From positions 1 through 29,483 of IMG/VR virus record IMGVR_UViG_3300025896_003791: DNA of 29,483 bases; one strand, given 5' to 3'. Below the pieces are notes generated by a model. The model saw only the letters and a list, made by a program, of their open reading frames with translations. It did no database searches and was not told where the DNA came from. Below are positions 1-8,167 of the stretch, one piece after another. The stretch comes from a virus. Position 1 is the first letter of the stretch, and each line of letters starts with the position of its first letter. Both the position numbers and the translations under genes were made by a program.

Positions 1-1236
1 CCCTACGCACGTAATGCCCGAACCCACAGCGATGCCCAAGTGGCACAGATCGCGGCCTCGATCACCGAGTTCGGCTGGACCAACCCGATCCTCACAGACG
101 GTGCCAAGGGTTTGATTGCTGGCCATGGTCGCTTGATGGCCGCGCGCAAGCTCGGACTCAAGGATGTGCCGGTCATTGAGCTGGGGCACCTGACGCCCGA
201 GCAAAAGAAGGCCTACATCCTGGCCGACAACCGGTTGGCCGAGAACGCTGGCTGGGATGACGAGCTCTTGAAACTCGAGTTGGCCGAGCTCAAAGCGGCC
301 GACTTCGATCTGGACCTGATGGGTTTCACCGACAAGGAGCTCGAAGAGCTGCTCAACGGCGACGAGTCAGGCGGTGGTTTGACTGAGGATGATGCAATCC
401 CAGAAGCACCAGTAGATCCTGTTTCCAGACCTGGGGACTTGTGGATTCTCGGCAACCACCGCCTCCTTTGTGGCGACTCAACGATCCTGTCGGATGTCGA
501 GCGCCTCATGGGCGGTCAACTTGCAGACATGACCTTCACCGATCCACCCTACAACGTGGACTACGGCAACAGCGCCAAGGACAAGATGCGCGGCAAAGAC
601 CGACGCATCATGAACGACGACTTGGGCGATGGGTTCTTCCAGTTCCTGTACGACGCCTGCCTGAACCTGCTCCTGGTCACCAAGGGCGCCTGCTACGTGT
701 GCATGAGCTCATCGGAGCTGCACACCTTGCAAAAAGCCTGGATCAAGGCAGGGGGCAAGTGGTCCACGTTCATCATCTGGTCCAAGAACACCTTCACGCT
801 TGGTCGCGCGGATTACCAGCGCCAGTACGAGCCGATCCTGTACGGTTGGAAGCAGGGTTCGGACCACTTCTGGTGCGGCGATCGCGATCAGTCAGACATC
901 TGGAACTACAACAAGCCACGGGTCAATGACTTGCACCCGACCATGAAACCTGTCGAACTGGTCGAGCGGGCCATCAAGAATTCATCCAAGAGCAGAGACA
1001 TCGTGCTGGACCTGTTTGGAGGTTCGGGCACCACCCTGATCGCCAGTGAAAAGACCGGGCGTCAGGCTCGACTCATTGAGCTCGATCCCAAGTTCGTGGA
1101 TGTGATCATCAAACGCTGGGAGGACTACACCGGCCAGCAGGCGGTGCGCGAGGACGATGGCGTGAAATTCGGTGAGCTGGCCATCAGTGCAGCTATTGCA
1201 CAGGGGCAGGATGGCCCTGCGGTGGCTAGTGCCTGA
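1..1236 (+). CDS. ParB-like N-terminal domain fused to DNA methyltransferase (5' end outside window)
   Basis: The reading frame is open from base 1, and the residues before the GTG at 40 (YARNARTHSDAQ) already fit the start of a ParB/Srx-like domain, so the true start lies upstream. The ParB-like part runs to about base 400 and includes the GHGR motif typical of this domain. The second half is an N4-cytosine/N6-adenine methyltransferase: the catalytic DPPY motif is at 541-552 and the SAM-binding FGGSG motif at about 1015-1029. DPPY preceding FGGSG is the beta-class order. ParB-methyltransferase fusions are common in siphophages just before the terminase region, where they probably methylate phage DNA against host restriction. 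The target base and sequence cannot be told. Family call is firm. Confidence 0.93.
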   Translation, partial: PYARNARTHSDAQVAQIAASITEFGWTNPILTDGAKGLIAGHGRLMAARKLGLKDVPVIELGHLTPEQKKAYILADNRLAENAGWDDELLKLELAELKAADFDLDLMGFTDKELEELLNGDESGGGLTEDDAIPEAPVDPVSRPGDLWILGNHRLLCGDSTILSDVERLMGGQLADMTFTDPPYNVDYGNSAKDKMRGKDRRIMNDDLGDGFFQFLYDACLNLLLVTKGACYVCMSSSELHTLQKAWIKAGGKWSTFIIWSKNTFTLGRADYQRQYEPILYGWKQGSDHFWCGDRDQSDIWNYNKPRVNDLHPTMKPVELVERAIKNSSKSRDIVLDLFGGSGTTLIASEKTGRQARLIELDPKFVDVIIKRWEDYTGQQAVREDDGVKFGELAISAAIAQGQDGPAVASA

Positions 1237-1238
1237 TC

Positions 1239-1445
1239 TCAGTTGCCCGAGAAATTCGGGTACAGGTCGCCACTCGTGATGTCGGCGTTGTAGGTGAGCT
1301 TGTCAAACTCGCCGCGCTCGTCAGCCAGGTACACGCCCCCGACCGATTGAATGGCCACCCCGTATTTGCGGGTGAGGGCGGTCAGTTCGGCGATGAAGCG
1401 GTCGTAGTTATTTTCGACTTGCGTTGTCGTGTTGATGGCTGCCAT
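1239..1445 (-). CDS. Small hypothetical phage protein (68 aa)
   Basis: The start is supported by an AAGGAG ribosome-binding site just upstream on the minus strand (about 1452-1457). The stop lies two bases beyond the convergent methyltransferase stop. The product is acidic to neutral, with no membrane segment or cysteine, and reads as a compact alpha/beta protein. I do not recognise a named family. It is the last of four minus-strand genes between the methyltransferase and the HNH endonuclease, separated from the next one by about 100 bases. Confidence 0.7.
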   Translation of the reverse strand: MAAINTTTQVENNYDRFIAELTALTRKYGVAIQSVGGVYLADERGEFDKLTYNADITSGDLYPNFSGN

Positions 1446-1544
1446 TTGGTTCTCCTTGTTGCGATGACTGTATGAACGCTCTACTTGCGTGATAAGTAAA
1501 GCGATTCATCCAATCTTTCTAATCAGTTGCTTATTTGTGACTGA

Positions 1545-1904
1545 TCAGCCCAAACGCGCGAGGTAGCGAACGCTGTCTCCTCCGGATGGATCGATGAACA
1601 AGTAGGGGCGACCAGGTGCGTGCACCATCACGCATAACCGGCCATCCCAGTAATCGCCTCCCTTGCCTTTGAGCCAGTCGCGAGACTTGCCAAGGTTCAA
1701 TTTGAAGCCATCAAATTCTTCGGGGTCCATCTCCCGGATCTCGGTCACGTAGACCGCCTCGACGCCGCAAGCGGCAATGTCGGAGATGTCTGTCGGCTTG
1801 CGGCCAAAGGGCAGCGGGATGCTGAGCTTTTGAACCTGCAATTCGCGGCCATCGAAGTTGATGGTCGTGGGCTTGGATTCGATGGTGATAGTGATGGGGT
1901 TCAT
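1545..1904 (-). CDS. Hypothetical phage protein (119 aa)
   Basis: An upstream extension of the frame to 2003 exists, but it would overlap the next gene by about 90 bases. The ATG at 1904 has a GAGG ribosome-binding site and follows the upstream stop by 7 bases, so the protein starting MNPITITIES is preferred. It looks like a small soluble protein with beta strands at the N terminus and contains two cysteines. No family is recognised. It is likely cotranscribed with the DUF3489 and DUF6900 genes upstream and may act on host or replication functions, but nothing in the sequence says so. Confidence 0.72.
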   Translation of the reverse strand: MNPITITIESKPTTINFDGRELQVQKLSIPLPFGRKPTDISDIAACGVEAVYVTEIREMDPEEFDGFKLNLGKSRDWLKGKGGDYWDGRLCVMVHAPGRPYLFIDPSGGDSVRYLARLG

Positions 1905-1911
1905 GAGGTCC

Positions 1912-2355
1912 TCAAACGGTTGTGGTGGTGATTCGGTAGACGCGGTCTGTGCCGGTCTGCTTCTCTGAGGTGATCTCCAGCCCCAGCTTCTTTTTGAGTG
2001 CACCTGCCATCGCGCCGCGCACGGTGTGAACCTGCCAGCCTGTGGCCTCGGTCATCTGCGGCAGCGTGGCGCCCTCGGCGCGGCTGAGCAACTCGATCAG
2101 CACGGCTTGCTTGGTGCTTTCGCGTGTTGTGCGTGGTGGCTGAGTGGTGATGCCGATCTCTTGCAACCCTGTGGCTGTGGCCACGTACACCTCGGGCTCT
2201 GAAGCGCTGGCCTCAATCAGCTGCGCGTTGCGCATGGCCGTGAGCACCTTGATGCGTGCACCACCCTTGAGGGTGTCGGGGAAGTTGGTCAGTTTCTTTT
2301 GAGGATGCTGCGCAGCGGCTTCAAGCAGCGCGCGTTGGGTGTCCGTGAGTTTCAT
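1912..2355 (-). CDS. DUF3489 family protein (147 aa), probable winged-helix
   Basis: The C-terminal half (about residues 80-145) matches DUF3489 as I know it: TKQAVLIELLSRAEGATL, then WQVHTVRGAMAGALKKKLGL, ending RVYRI. This reads as a helix-turn-helix/winged-helix fold. The N-terminal half also looks like a small helical DNA-binding-type domain. The start overlaps the upstream stop by ATGA, so translation is coupled. DUF3489 proteins are frequent in proteobacterial phages and mobile elements and are presumed DNA-binding, but no defined role is known to me. It could regulate this minus-strand operon. Confidence 0.8.
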   Translation of the reverse strand: MKLTDTQRALLEAAAQHPQKKLTNFPDTLKGGARIKVLTAMRNAQLIEASASEPEVYVATATGLQEIGITTQPPRTTRESTKQAVLIELLSRAEGATLPQMTEATGWQVHTVRGAMAGALKKKLGLEITSEKQTGTDRVYRITTTTV

Positions 2356-2558
2356 TGTTTGCCTTTCGATGTTGTTGATGTGTTTTTTGCTGCTTCGATC
2401 CCTGCGGCGTAAGCAGCCTCCAGTGCGCCCTTGATAGACCAGACTGCGACGTCGTGAAAGTCCAGGCGATCGCGGTGCTGGGTCTCCAGTGTTTCGATGA
2501 ACAAGTGCTCTTTGGCGATCTGCTCCAGCAGCTTGTTCAGGTCTTTGTTTTGTTTCAT
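2352..2558 (-). CDS. DUF6900-like protein (68 aa)
   Basis: The frame can be extended to 2609, but the ATG at 2558 has an AAAGGA ribosome-binding site about 8 bases upstream and gives the usual family start (MKQNKDLNKLLEQIAKEHL). The segment ETLETQHRDRLDFHDVAVW followed by an Ala-rich helix resembles DUF6900, a short all-helical family often found beside DUF3489-type genes in phages. Function unknown. It is the first gene of the minus-strand group, and its stop overlaps the DUF3489 start. Confidence 0.72.
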   Translation of the reverse strand: MKQNKDLNKLLEQIAKEHLFIETLETQHRDRLDFHDVAVWSIKGALEAAYAAGIEAAKNTSTTSKGKQ

Positions 2559-2576
2559 TGCTTGATTCCTTTCGTT

Positions 2577-2594
2577 AATCCAATGTGATGGATT
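2577..2594. promoter_or_regulatory. Inverted repeat, possible operator of the divergent intergenic region
   Basis: AATCCA and TGGATT form 6-bp arms around a 6-base spacer. They lie 19 bases upstream of the minus-strand DUF6900 start and 70 bases upstream of the HNH gene, in a 106-base divergent intergenic region. The position suits a repressor site, but the arms are short and no convincing -10/-35 pair could be fixed. Confidence 0.25.
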
Positions 2595-2664
2595 GACGCT
2601 CTGAATCAAGATGAAGCCAAGTCAATTTTTCGAGCTGTCGCTTAATTCTTGAAAGCCGATTGAG

Positions 2665-3045
2665 ATGCCGCGAAGTGCGCCCACTCCTTGCCGATACCCG
2701 GGTTGCGCGCAGGTGCTGAACGTGCCTGGCTACTGCAGCAATCACCAGCCTCAAGTGCACCGTGAGTACGGGCGTGCGCGGCGTGGGTTCGACACCGAGC
2801 TGGGCTTCTATCAATTGGCTAGGTGGCGCAACACACGTGCAGCGGTGCTACGGGATAACCCGCTTTGCTGCAGGTGCCAGGCCAAGGGCTTGTTGCAACC
2901 AGCCAAGGTGGTCGATCACATCGTTCCAGTCAAACAAGGCGGTGAGCGCTTTGAGCGAGCGAACCTGCAAAGCCTGTGCGTGCCCTGTCACAACGCCAAG
3001 ACCGCCTCAGAGACGGCATCCCTGCGCAACCAGGCCCCGTCCTGA
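2665..3045 (+). CDS. HNH endonuclease (packaging-associated)
   Basis: This 126-aa protein has an N-terminal Cys pair (CRYPGC) and a later CCRC pair typical of the zinc-binding frame of HNH nucleases. The core is VVDHIVPVKQGG followed by NLQSLCVPCHNAKTA, which supplies the HNH catalytic residues (DH, then N, then H). In HK97-like cos phages an HNH protein encoded directly upstream of the terminase works with the large terminase in cos cleavage. The location before the terminase genes fits that role. Upstream Shine-Dalgarno is weak. A homing endonuclease is less likely because the gene stands alone at the canonical position. Confidence 0.92.
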   Translation: MPRSAPTPCRYPGCAQVLNVPGYCSNHQPQVHREYGRARRGFDTELGFYQLARWRNTRAAVLRDNPLCCRCQAKGLLQPAKVVDHIVPVKQGGERFERANLQSLCVPCHNAKTASETASLRNQAPS

Positions 3046-3120
3046 GGGGGTAGGGGGTCTGAATCTCTACAGACTGGCGCCCAAGATGCGTGCGCTTGCG
3101 CAAATTTTTGTGCGTGCAAA
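3042..3120. other. Candidate cos / packaging region
   Basis: Just after the HNH gene there are two G runs (GGGGGTAGGGGG), then a hairpin with arms GTCTG (3057-3061) and CAGAC (3070-3074) around AATCTCTA, then the palindrome GGCGCC, then an inverted repeat around TGCGCTTGCGCA and a repeated GCAAATT. G-rich tracts followed by an AATCTCTA-type segment between HNH and terminase genes are what I recall from cos regions of HK97-like phages. The cut position cannot be fixed. Confidence 0.35.
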
Positions 3121-3137
3121 TTGAACAAGGGGGGATA

Positions 3138-3410
3138 TCAGGACTCCCAGGTGCCTACAGGGCTCCCATCGCTATCCCACTCAACAATTAATTTGGCGGG
3201 AAAGTTAAGGCGGGTTTCTTTCAATATTTCTATTACTCGTAGGCACTCAACCCATCGCCTGACCTCGGCTGAAGGCTCAAAAGTGATGTCGAAAGAATTT
3301 CCATTCAATGTGGTCAGAACGTATTTTTGTCGGCCAAGTCGATGCCCGGGTTCATCTTTAACTGTGTCGACGAGATATGTACCGGGCGGCAATCGTTTCA
3401 ACTTACTCAT
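3138..3410 (-). CDS. Small minus-strand protein (90 aa) inserted between HNH and terminase
   Basis: A longer minus-strand frame continues to 4052, but the part beyond 3410 lies opposite the terminase genes and is a shadow. The ATG at 3410 has a GGAGAT ribosome-binding site and gives a sensible globular sequence (MSKLKRLPPGTYLVDTVKDE, later RRWVECLRVIEILKETRLNF). The region is richer in A/T than its neighbours. No plus-strand gene competes for it. No family is recognised. Its start and the small-terminase start are only 15 bases apart and face opposite ways. It is probably a moron or late insertion. Confidence 0.6.
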   Translation of the reverse strand: MSKLKRLPPGTYLVDTVKDEPGHRLGRQKYVLTTLNGNSFDITFEPSAEVRRWVECLRVIEILKETRLNFPAKLIVEWDSDGSPVGTWES

Positions 3411-3425
3411 GGAAATCTCCGAGCT

Positions 3426-3887
3426 ATGGCTGGCCGCAAACCTGTACCTACAAGCATAAAGCAGCTCAAAGGCACGTTGCAGCCATGCCGGACCAATTAC
3501 CACGAGCCCGTCCCAGAAGGCTTGCTGGTTGAGCCTCCGGACTACATGCCAGAAGGAGCCAAAGCCGCCTGGCGTTACGCGCTTGAATGTGCCCCGCCCA
3601 CGCTGATTCGCAAGCTGGACATGTCCGTGCTGGAGATCTGGGCCTGTGCGGCAGATCTGTACCGACAGGCCCAGACGGGCATCGGCAAAACGGGGCTCTT
3701 GGTGAAGGCACCCCATAGCGGTGTGCCCATGCAATCGCCGTACTTGGCCATTGCCAACAAGCAGGCCCAGATCATGACCAAGGCTGCGATCGAGATGGGG
3801 TTCACCCCAGCGTCTCGCTCGCGCATCTCCATTCCAAACGAACGCCCGGGCGAGGAGCTCGATCTCTGGGAGGACATCGTGGGTTGA
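3426..3887 (+). CDS. terS: Terminase small subunit, P27 family
   Basis: The 153-aa product begins MAGRKPVPTSIKQLKGT, the characteristic start of P27-family small terminases. Residues about 35-75 (PEGAKAAWRYALECAP, then VLEIWACAADLYRQAQ) are the helical oligomerisation region. The ATG at 3426 is chosen because the upstream extension in this frame lies over the minus-strand 90-aa gene and shows no homology-like character. The ribosome-binding site is weak. The protein recognises phage DNA at cos and delivers it to the large subunit encoded 16 bases downstream. Confidence 0.9.
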   Translation: MAGRKPVPTSIKQLKGTLQPCRTNYHEPVPEGLLVEPPDYMPEGAKAAWRYALECAPPTLIRKLDMSVLEIWACAADLYRQAQTGIGKTGLLVKAPHSGVPMQSPYLAIANKQAQIMTKAAIEMGFTPASRSRISIPNERPGEELDLWEDIVG

Positions 3888-3903
3888 CCCAAAGGGACAC
3901 AGG

Positions 3904-5610
3904 ATGAGCACATACGCTGCGAGCGCCAAACAATATGCTGAGCGCGTTGTCTCCCACGAGATCCTGACCTGCGAGTGGGTCCAGAAAGCCTGCAAACGCC
4001 AGCTTGATGACCTGGTCCGCTTCAAGCGCAAGAGCAGCCTGTACCAGTTCAATCCGGAACTGCTTGACCGTTATGGCAGACCCTACAGGCCAGCGGACAA
4101 CCTGTGCGCCTTCATTGAGCGACTGCCCCACGTCAAAGGCCCACTGGCCAGCAAGATGATCGTTCTGGAGCCCTGGCAGGTGTTCATCCTGTCCACGGTC
4201 TTCGGATGGGTCAAATCAGACGGCAAGCGCCGCTTCAGACGCTCCTACATCGAGGTGCCTCGGGGCAACGCCAAGTCCACCCTGTCCTCGGCAGTGGGCC
4301 TGTACATGCTGGCAGCCGACCGCGAGGGCGGCGCTGAGGTGTATTCGCTGGCCACCACGCGGGATCAGGCACGCATTGTCTTTGGCGATGCCCAGACCAT
4401 GGCACGCCTGAGCCCGGGATTTCGGAACCGCTTTGCCGTGAACGTCGGGGCACACAACATGCATGTGCTCCAGACCGGCTCCAAGTTCGAGGCGCTCTCG
4501 GCAGAGGGCTCCACGCTCGACGGCTTGAACATTCACTTCGGCTGCATCGACGAGTTGCACGCCCACAAGACCCGAACGGTCTATGACGTGGTGGAAACCG
4601 GTACCGGCAAGCGGGACAACTCACTGCTGTGGGTGATCACCACGGCTGGCAGCAACCGATCGGGCATTTGCTACGAGGTGCGAAGTTTTGTCACTAAGTT
4701 GCTCAACCGGGTCTTCGAAGACGACTCCCAGTTCGGAATCATCTACGGGCTCGATGAAGGTGATGACTGGGCGGCCAAGGACTCGCTCATCAAAGCCAAC
4801 CCCAACTGGGGAATCTCGGTGCGCGAAGAGATTCTGGTGCCCCTGCAGGCCAAGGCCATGCAGTTGCCCAGCGCGGTCAACAACTTCAAGACCAAGCATC
4901 TCAATGAGTGGGTGAGTGCAGACACGGCCTGGATGGACATGCGGTCCTGGGATGCCAGTGCCAACCCCGATCTTGAGCTCGATCAGTTCCTGGGCCAGCC
5001 CTGCTGGCTCGGTCTGGACCTGGCCAGCAAGACGGATATCGCGGCGCTCGTCATGGTGTTCGAGCACCCTGACACACCAGACGCATATGCGGTGTTTGGC
5101 AAGTACTACCTGCCCGAGGACACGGTTCAGGCGGCGGGCAACAGCCAATACGAGGGCTGGGCCCATACAGGACGCCTTTCGGTGACGCCGGGCAACGTGA
5201 TTGACTTCAGCTGGATTGAAGCCGATTTGCTGGACATCTCGTCGCGGTTTTCTGTCCAAGCCGTGGCCTTTGACCCGTTCCAGGCCACGCAGCTGTCCAC
5301 GCGGATGTTGTCCGAGGGCTTGCCCATGATCGAAGTGCGCCCCACGGTGCTGAATTTCAGCGAACCGATGAAGACGCTTGAAGCACTGGTTCTTCAAAAG
5401 AAGCTCGTCCATGACGGTGACCCGGTCCTCGCCTGGATGGCCAGCAACGTGGTGGCCCACACGGACGTCAAAGACAACATCTATCCAAGGAAGGAAAGAC
5501 CAGAAAACAAGATAGACGGCATCGTGGCACTGATCATGGCCCTCTCACGGGCGATCAAACCGGGAGAATCGGTGGTGCTGGGATCCGACTATGAGTTGAT
5601 GGTGCTCTGA
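3904..5610 (+). CDS. terL: Terminase large subunit (Terminase_1 family)
   Basis: 568 aa, a normal length for HK97-type large terminases. The adenine-binding region is LEPWQ (about residues 88-92), Walker A is VPRGNAKST (118-126), Walker B is CIDE (214-217) and the coupling motif is TTAGS (246-250). The C-terminal RNase H-like nuclease begins at LGLDLASKTDIAAL with its first acidic residue, continues through VAFDPFQA and ends near KIDGIVALIMA. An AAAGGGA/AGG ribosome-binding site precedes the ATG. It pumps DNA into the prohead and cuts the concatemer. Complete and intact. Confidence 0.97.
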   Translation: MSTYAASAKQYAERVVSHEILTCEWVQKACKRQLDDLVRFKRKSSLYQFNPELLDRYGRPYRPADNLCAFIERLPHVKGPLASKMIVLEPWQVFILSTVFGWVKSDGKRRFRRSYIEVPRGNAKSTLSSAVGLYMLAADREGGAEVYSLATTRDQARIVFGDAQTMARLSPGFRNRFAVNVGAHNMHVLQTGSKFEALSAEGSTLDGLNIHFGCIDELHAHKTRTVYDVVETGTGKRDNSLLWVITTAGSNRSGICYEVRSFVTKLLNRVFEDDSQFGIIYGLDEGDDWAAKDSLIKANPNWGISVREEILVPLQAKAMQLPSAVNNFKTKHLNEWVSADTAWMDMRSWDASANPDLELDQFLGQPCWLGLDLASKTDIAALVMVFEHPDTPDAYAVFGKYYLPEDTVQAAGNSQYEGWAHTGRLSVTPGNVIDFSWIEADLLDISSRFSVQAVAFDPFQATQLSTRMLSEGLPMIEVRPTVLNFSEPMKTLEALVLQKKLVHDGDPVLAWMASNVVAHTDVKDNIYPRKERPENKIDGIVALIMALSRAIKPGESVVLGSDYELMVL

Positions 5611-5614
5611 CGTC

Positions 5615-7111
5615 ATGGGTATTTTCAATTTCTTTGACCGCTTCAGAGCTTCCAGGATTGGAGTCCAAAGTGATCGCTCACCCTGGGGAGACTTTTACTT
5701 TGAGCCAGTCTCGGCTCGAAGCATCTCCGGCATGCGTGTCTCGGCCGATTCGGCCATGCGCCTGGCGGCGGTCTACGCTTGCGTGCGCATTCTCTCGGAG
5801 ACCATGGCGTCGCTCCCCCTGGTGGTCTACCGACCTCGCAAGGACGGTGGCAAGGACCGGGTGACAGACCACTGGCTCTACCAGTTGCTGGGCAAACGGC
5901 CCAACCGTTACCAGAACCCATTCGAGTGGCGCGAAATGCTGCAGGGTCATCTGGCCTTGAGGGGTAATGCCTTCTGTCAGATCCTGGCCAACACCCGGGG
6001 AGAGATCACCGAGCTGATCCCGATTCACCCTGACCGGGTGCGCATGGAGTTGCTCCCATCGGGCGATTACAGATACCGCATCCGGGATCAGGCAGGCTCC
6101 GAGATCGTCCTACCTCGTGGGGAGGTCTGGCATCTGAGGGGCCTGTCTTCGGACGGGCTGATTGGCTTGAGCCCCATTGAGCTCTCGCGAGAAAGCCTGG
6201 GTATGGCGCTGGCCGCGCAGGACTACGGGGCTCGGTTCTTCTCCAACGATGCTAAACCCACAGGGGGCTGGATCGAGTTCCCAGGCAACTTCAAGGACCC
6301 GGAGGCCAAGCGGGTGTTTCGGGAGTCCTATCAGGCGGCACAGTCTGGCTCGAACCGGGGCAAGGTCCTGGTGCTCGAGAACGGCATGAAGTTTCACGAG
6401 GTGGGCGTCACGAACAAGGACGCCCAGTTCCTGGAGCTGCGCAAATTCCAGATCACGGACATCGCCCGATTGTTCAGAGTGCCGCCACACATGATTGCGG
6501 ATCTGGACCGGGCAACGTTTTCCAACATCGAGCAGCAAAGCCTGGAATTCGTCATGCACACCATGACGCCCTGGGCAGAGCGCTGGGAAGCATCCATCGA
6601 ATCTGACCTACTCCCAGATGGAGACGCCCTGGAGATCGAGTTTGACTTTGCCAATCTGATGCGAGGGGATGCGGCCAGCCGCTCGGCGTACTACCAAAGC
6701 GGCATCCAGAACGGCTGGCTCACCCGCAACGAGGCCCGCATCTCGGAAAACCTCAACCCGATCGCAGGGCTCGATCAACCGCTGCGGCCGCTGAACATGG
6801 TGGAAGAAGAGGATGCAGAGGATGCGGAAATCGAATCTCAGGATGCCGACACCGATGACAGTCCTGAATCAGACCAGCAATTGAGCCTGCGCCTGCGAAA
6901 GCTGGTTGAGTCCAACGCCCAGAGACTGGCCCGTCGCATCTGCAAAAAAGGTGCTCTGGGCACCAACGAAATCAACCTGATTGCCCAGACCTTCAGCCTG
7001 CCTCCATCGGCAGTAGAGGACTGGGCGCAGGGGGCTCCATCACTCGAGGATGAACCGGCGCTGTTCCGGTCCCTCACTCAATTGGGTATTCACACAGGAA
7101 AAGACACATGA
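5615..7111 (+). CDS. Portal protein, HK97 family
   Basis: 498 aa. The core has the family's typical segments: AVYACVRILSETMASLPLVV near residue 60, then WREMLQGHLALRGNAF, GLIGLSPI, and FRVPPHMIADLDRATFSNIE with EQQSLEFV following. The C terminus carries a strongly acidic stretch (about residues 397-425) that may be a flexible tail facing the capsid interior. The start lies 4 bases after the terminase stop with little Shine-Dalgarno, so translation is probably coupled. The dodecameric portal forms the DNA channel at the capsid vertex. Confidence 0.96.
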   Translation: MGIFNFFDRFRASRIGVQSDRSPWGDFYFEPVSARSISGMRVSADSAMRLAAVYACVRILSETMASLPLVVYRPRKDGGKDRVTDHWLYQLLGKRPNRYQNPFEWREMLQGHLALRGNAFCQILANTRGEITELIPIHPDRVRMELLPSGDYRYRIRDQAGSEIVLPRGEVWHLRGLSSDGLIGLSPIELSRESLGMALAAQDYGARFFSNDAKPTGGWIEFPGNFKDPEAKRVFRESYQAAQSGSNRGKVLVLENGMKFHEVGVTNKDAQFLELRKFQITDIARLFRVPPHMIADLDRATFSNIEQQSLEFVMHTMTPWAERWEASIESDLLPDGDALEIEFDFANLMRGDAASRSAYYQSGIQNGWLTRNEARISENLNPIAGLDQPLRPLNMVEEEDAEDAEIESQDADTDDSPESDQQLSLRLRKLVESNAQRLARRICKKGALGTNEINLIAQTFSLPPSAVEDWAQGAPSLEDEPALFRSLTQLGIHTGKDT

Positions 7112-8049
7112 ACAGACAACTTCTGCTCTCCGAATTTTTGACCACCCCGTGGGCCCTGATGCCCGAGCGGCTGCAGGCCATGGCCGGGGTCTTGACCCGC
7201 TGGTCGGCGGGCGAGCCTCCAACTGATGAGGCCATGTTCCAGATCCAGTCGGAGCGGGTGCTGCGCGATACCCGCAAACAGATGGCTGCAGCCAATGCGG
7301 GCTCTGGCATTGCCGTGCTGCCTCTGTACGGCGTGGTCACCCAGCGGGGCAACATGGTCGATGACATCTCCGGACCCGGCAGCACCAGCACCCAGCAATT
7401 CACCTCGGCCTTGCGCCAGGTCCTGGCCGACGACACGGTGGGCCAGATTCTGATCGACATCGACAGCCCCGGTGGCAGCGTGTATGGCGTTGCCGAACTC
7501 GCCTCGGAGATCGTCAAGGCCCGAGCCCAGAAACCCGTGGTGGCCGTGGCCAACAGCCTGTCTGCCTCGGCGGCTTACTGGATTGGCTGCTCGGCCAGTG
7601 AGTTCTACGTGACCCCTGGCGGTGAGGTGGGCTCCATTGGCGTGTGGCAGGCGCACTTTGACTATTCGAAAGCGCTGGAAGAAGAGGGCGTCAAAACCAC
7701 CCTGGTCTCGGCTGGCAAGTTCAAGGTCGAGGGCAACCCTTATGTGCCGCTCGACCCTGAGGCTCAGGCCTTCATGCAGTCTCGTGTGGACGACTACTAC
7801 AACGCCTTCATCCAGGCTGTGGCTGTTGGCCGGGGCGTGTCGGTCGACGATGTCCGAAACGGCATGGGCGAAGGCCGGGTGCTCGGAGCTGATGCTGCCT
7901 TGGCGCAACGCATGGTCGATGGCATCGCGTCCTTTGACGACGTTCTGGCCCGCATGCAGGCCAAGGTCACAGGCAAGGCCGTTCGCAGTCAGCCTCAGAA
8001 AAGCCATTCCCGACTGAAACAGGCGCGAGACGCTCTCGCACTGGTTTGA
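7108..8049 (+). CDS. Prohead maturation protease, S49 (SppA-like) family
   Basis: 313 aa. The ClpP/crotonase-type core includes IDIDSPGGSVYGV (about 116-128) and NSLSASAAYWIG (149-160), where the Ser aligned with the SppA nucleophile is residue 154. AGKFK (202-206) supplies the catalytic Lys. EVGSIGV lies between them. The gene overlaps the portal stop by ATGA and sits directly before the capsid gene, the normal place for a protease that cleaves the capsid delta domain. The last 40 residues are basic and may be a scaffold or capsid-binding tail. Confidence 0.94.
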   Translation: MNRQLLLSEFLTTPWALMPERLQAMAGVLTRWSAGEPPTDEAMFQIQSERVLRDTRKQMAAANAGSGIAVLPLYGVVTQRGNMVDDISGPGSTSTQQFTSALRQVLADDTVGQILIDIDSPGGSVYGVAELASEIVKARAQKPVVAVANSLSASAAYWIGCSASEFYVTPGGEVGSIGVWQAHFDYSKALEEEGVKTTLVSAGKFKVEGNPYVPLDPEAQAFMQSRVDDYYNAFIQAVAVGRGVSVDDVRNGMGEGRVLGADAALAQRMVDGIASFDDVLARMQAKVTGKAVRSQPQKSHSRLKQARDALALV

Positions 8050-8133
8050 TGCTGGTCTGATTTCAACCCTTTCCCTTGCAGTCCTCCGTTGAGGGCTGCG
8101 CCCCCCTGCGACCCGTTGGTCGTGATCCCTGTC

Positions 8134-8167
8134 GCCGCCTTGAGTCATTTCGACCAGGCGGCTTTTT
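8134..8167 (+). terminator. Terminator-like hairpin between protease and capsid genes
   Basis: GCCGCCT (8134-8140) pairs with AGGCGGC (8156-8162), with a 15-base loop, followed at once by five T residues. It ends 19 bases before the capsid ATG, just before the GGAGAT ribosome-binding site. As a late-operon element it would work as a regulated or partial terminator, or as an mRNA processing or stability structure for the abundant capsid message. Confidence 0.55.

Noticed and set aside
1446-1544. Possible promoter and weak hairpin (ATCAGT/ACTGAT) between two minus-strand genes
   Set aside because: No -35/-10 pair with acceptable spacing could be fixed, and the 6-bp stem lacks a T run.
1905-2003. 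N-terminal extension of the 119-aa minus-strand gene
   Set aside because: It overlaps the DUF3489 gene in another frame and lacks family-like sequence, while the start at 1904 has a GAGG site.
3411-4052. Long minus-strand extension (304-aa frame) of the 90-aa gene
   Set aside because: It lies opposite the conserved small and large terminase genes, is Arg/Cys/His-rich in the way of shadow frames, and the ATG at 3410 has its own ribosome-binding site.
4621-5460. 279-aa open frame on the minus strand
   Set aside because: Antisense to the conserved terminase large subunit; composition is that of a G+C-rich shadow frame and no ribosome-binding site is present.
7090-8148. 352-aa minus-strand open frame
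   Set aside because: Antisense to the protease with intact catalytic motifs; His/Gly/Arg-rich shadow.
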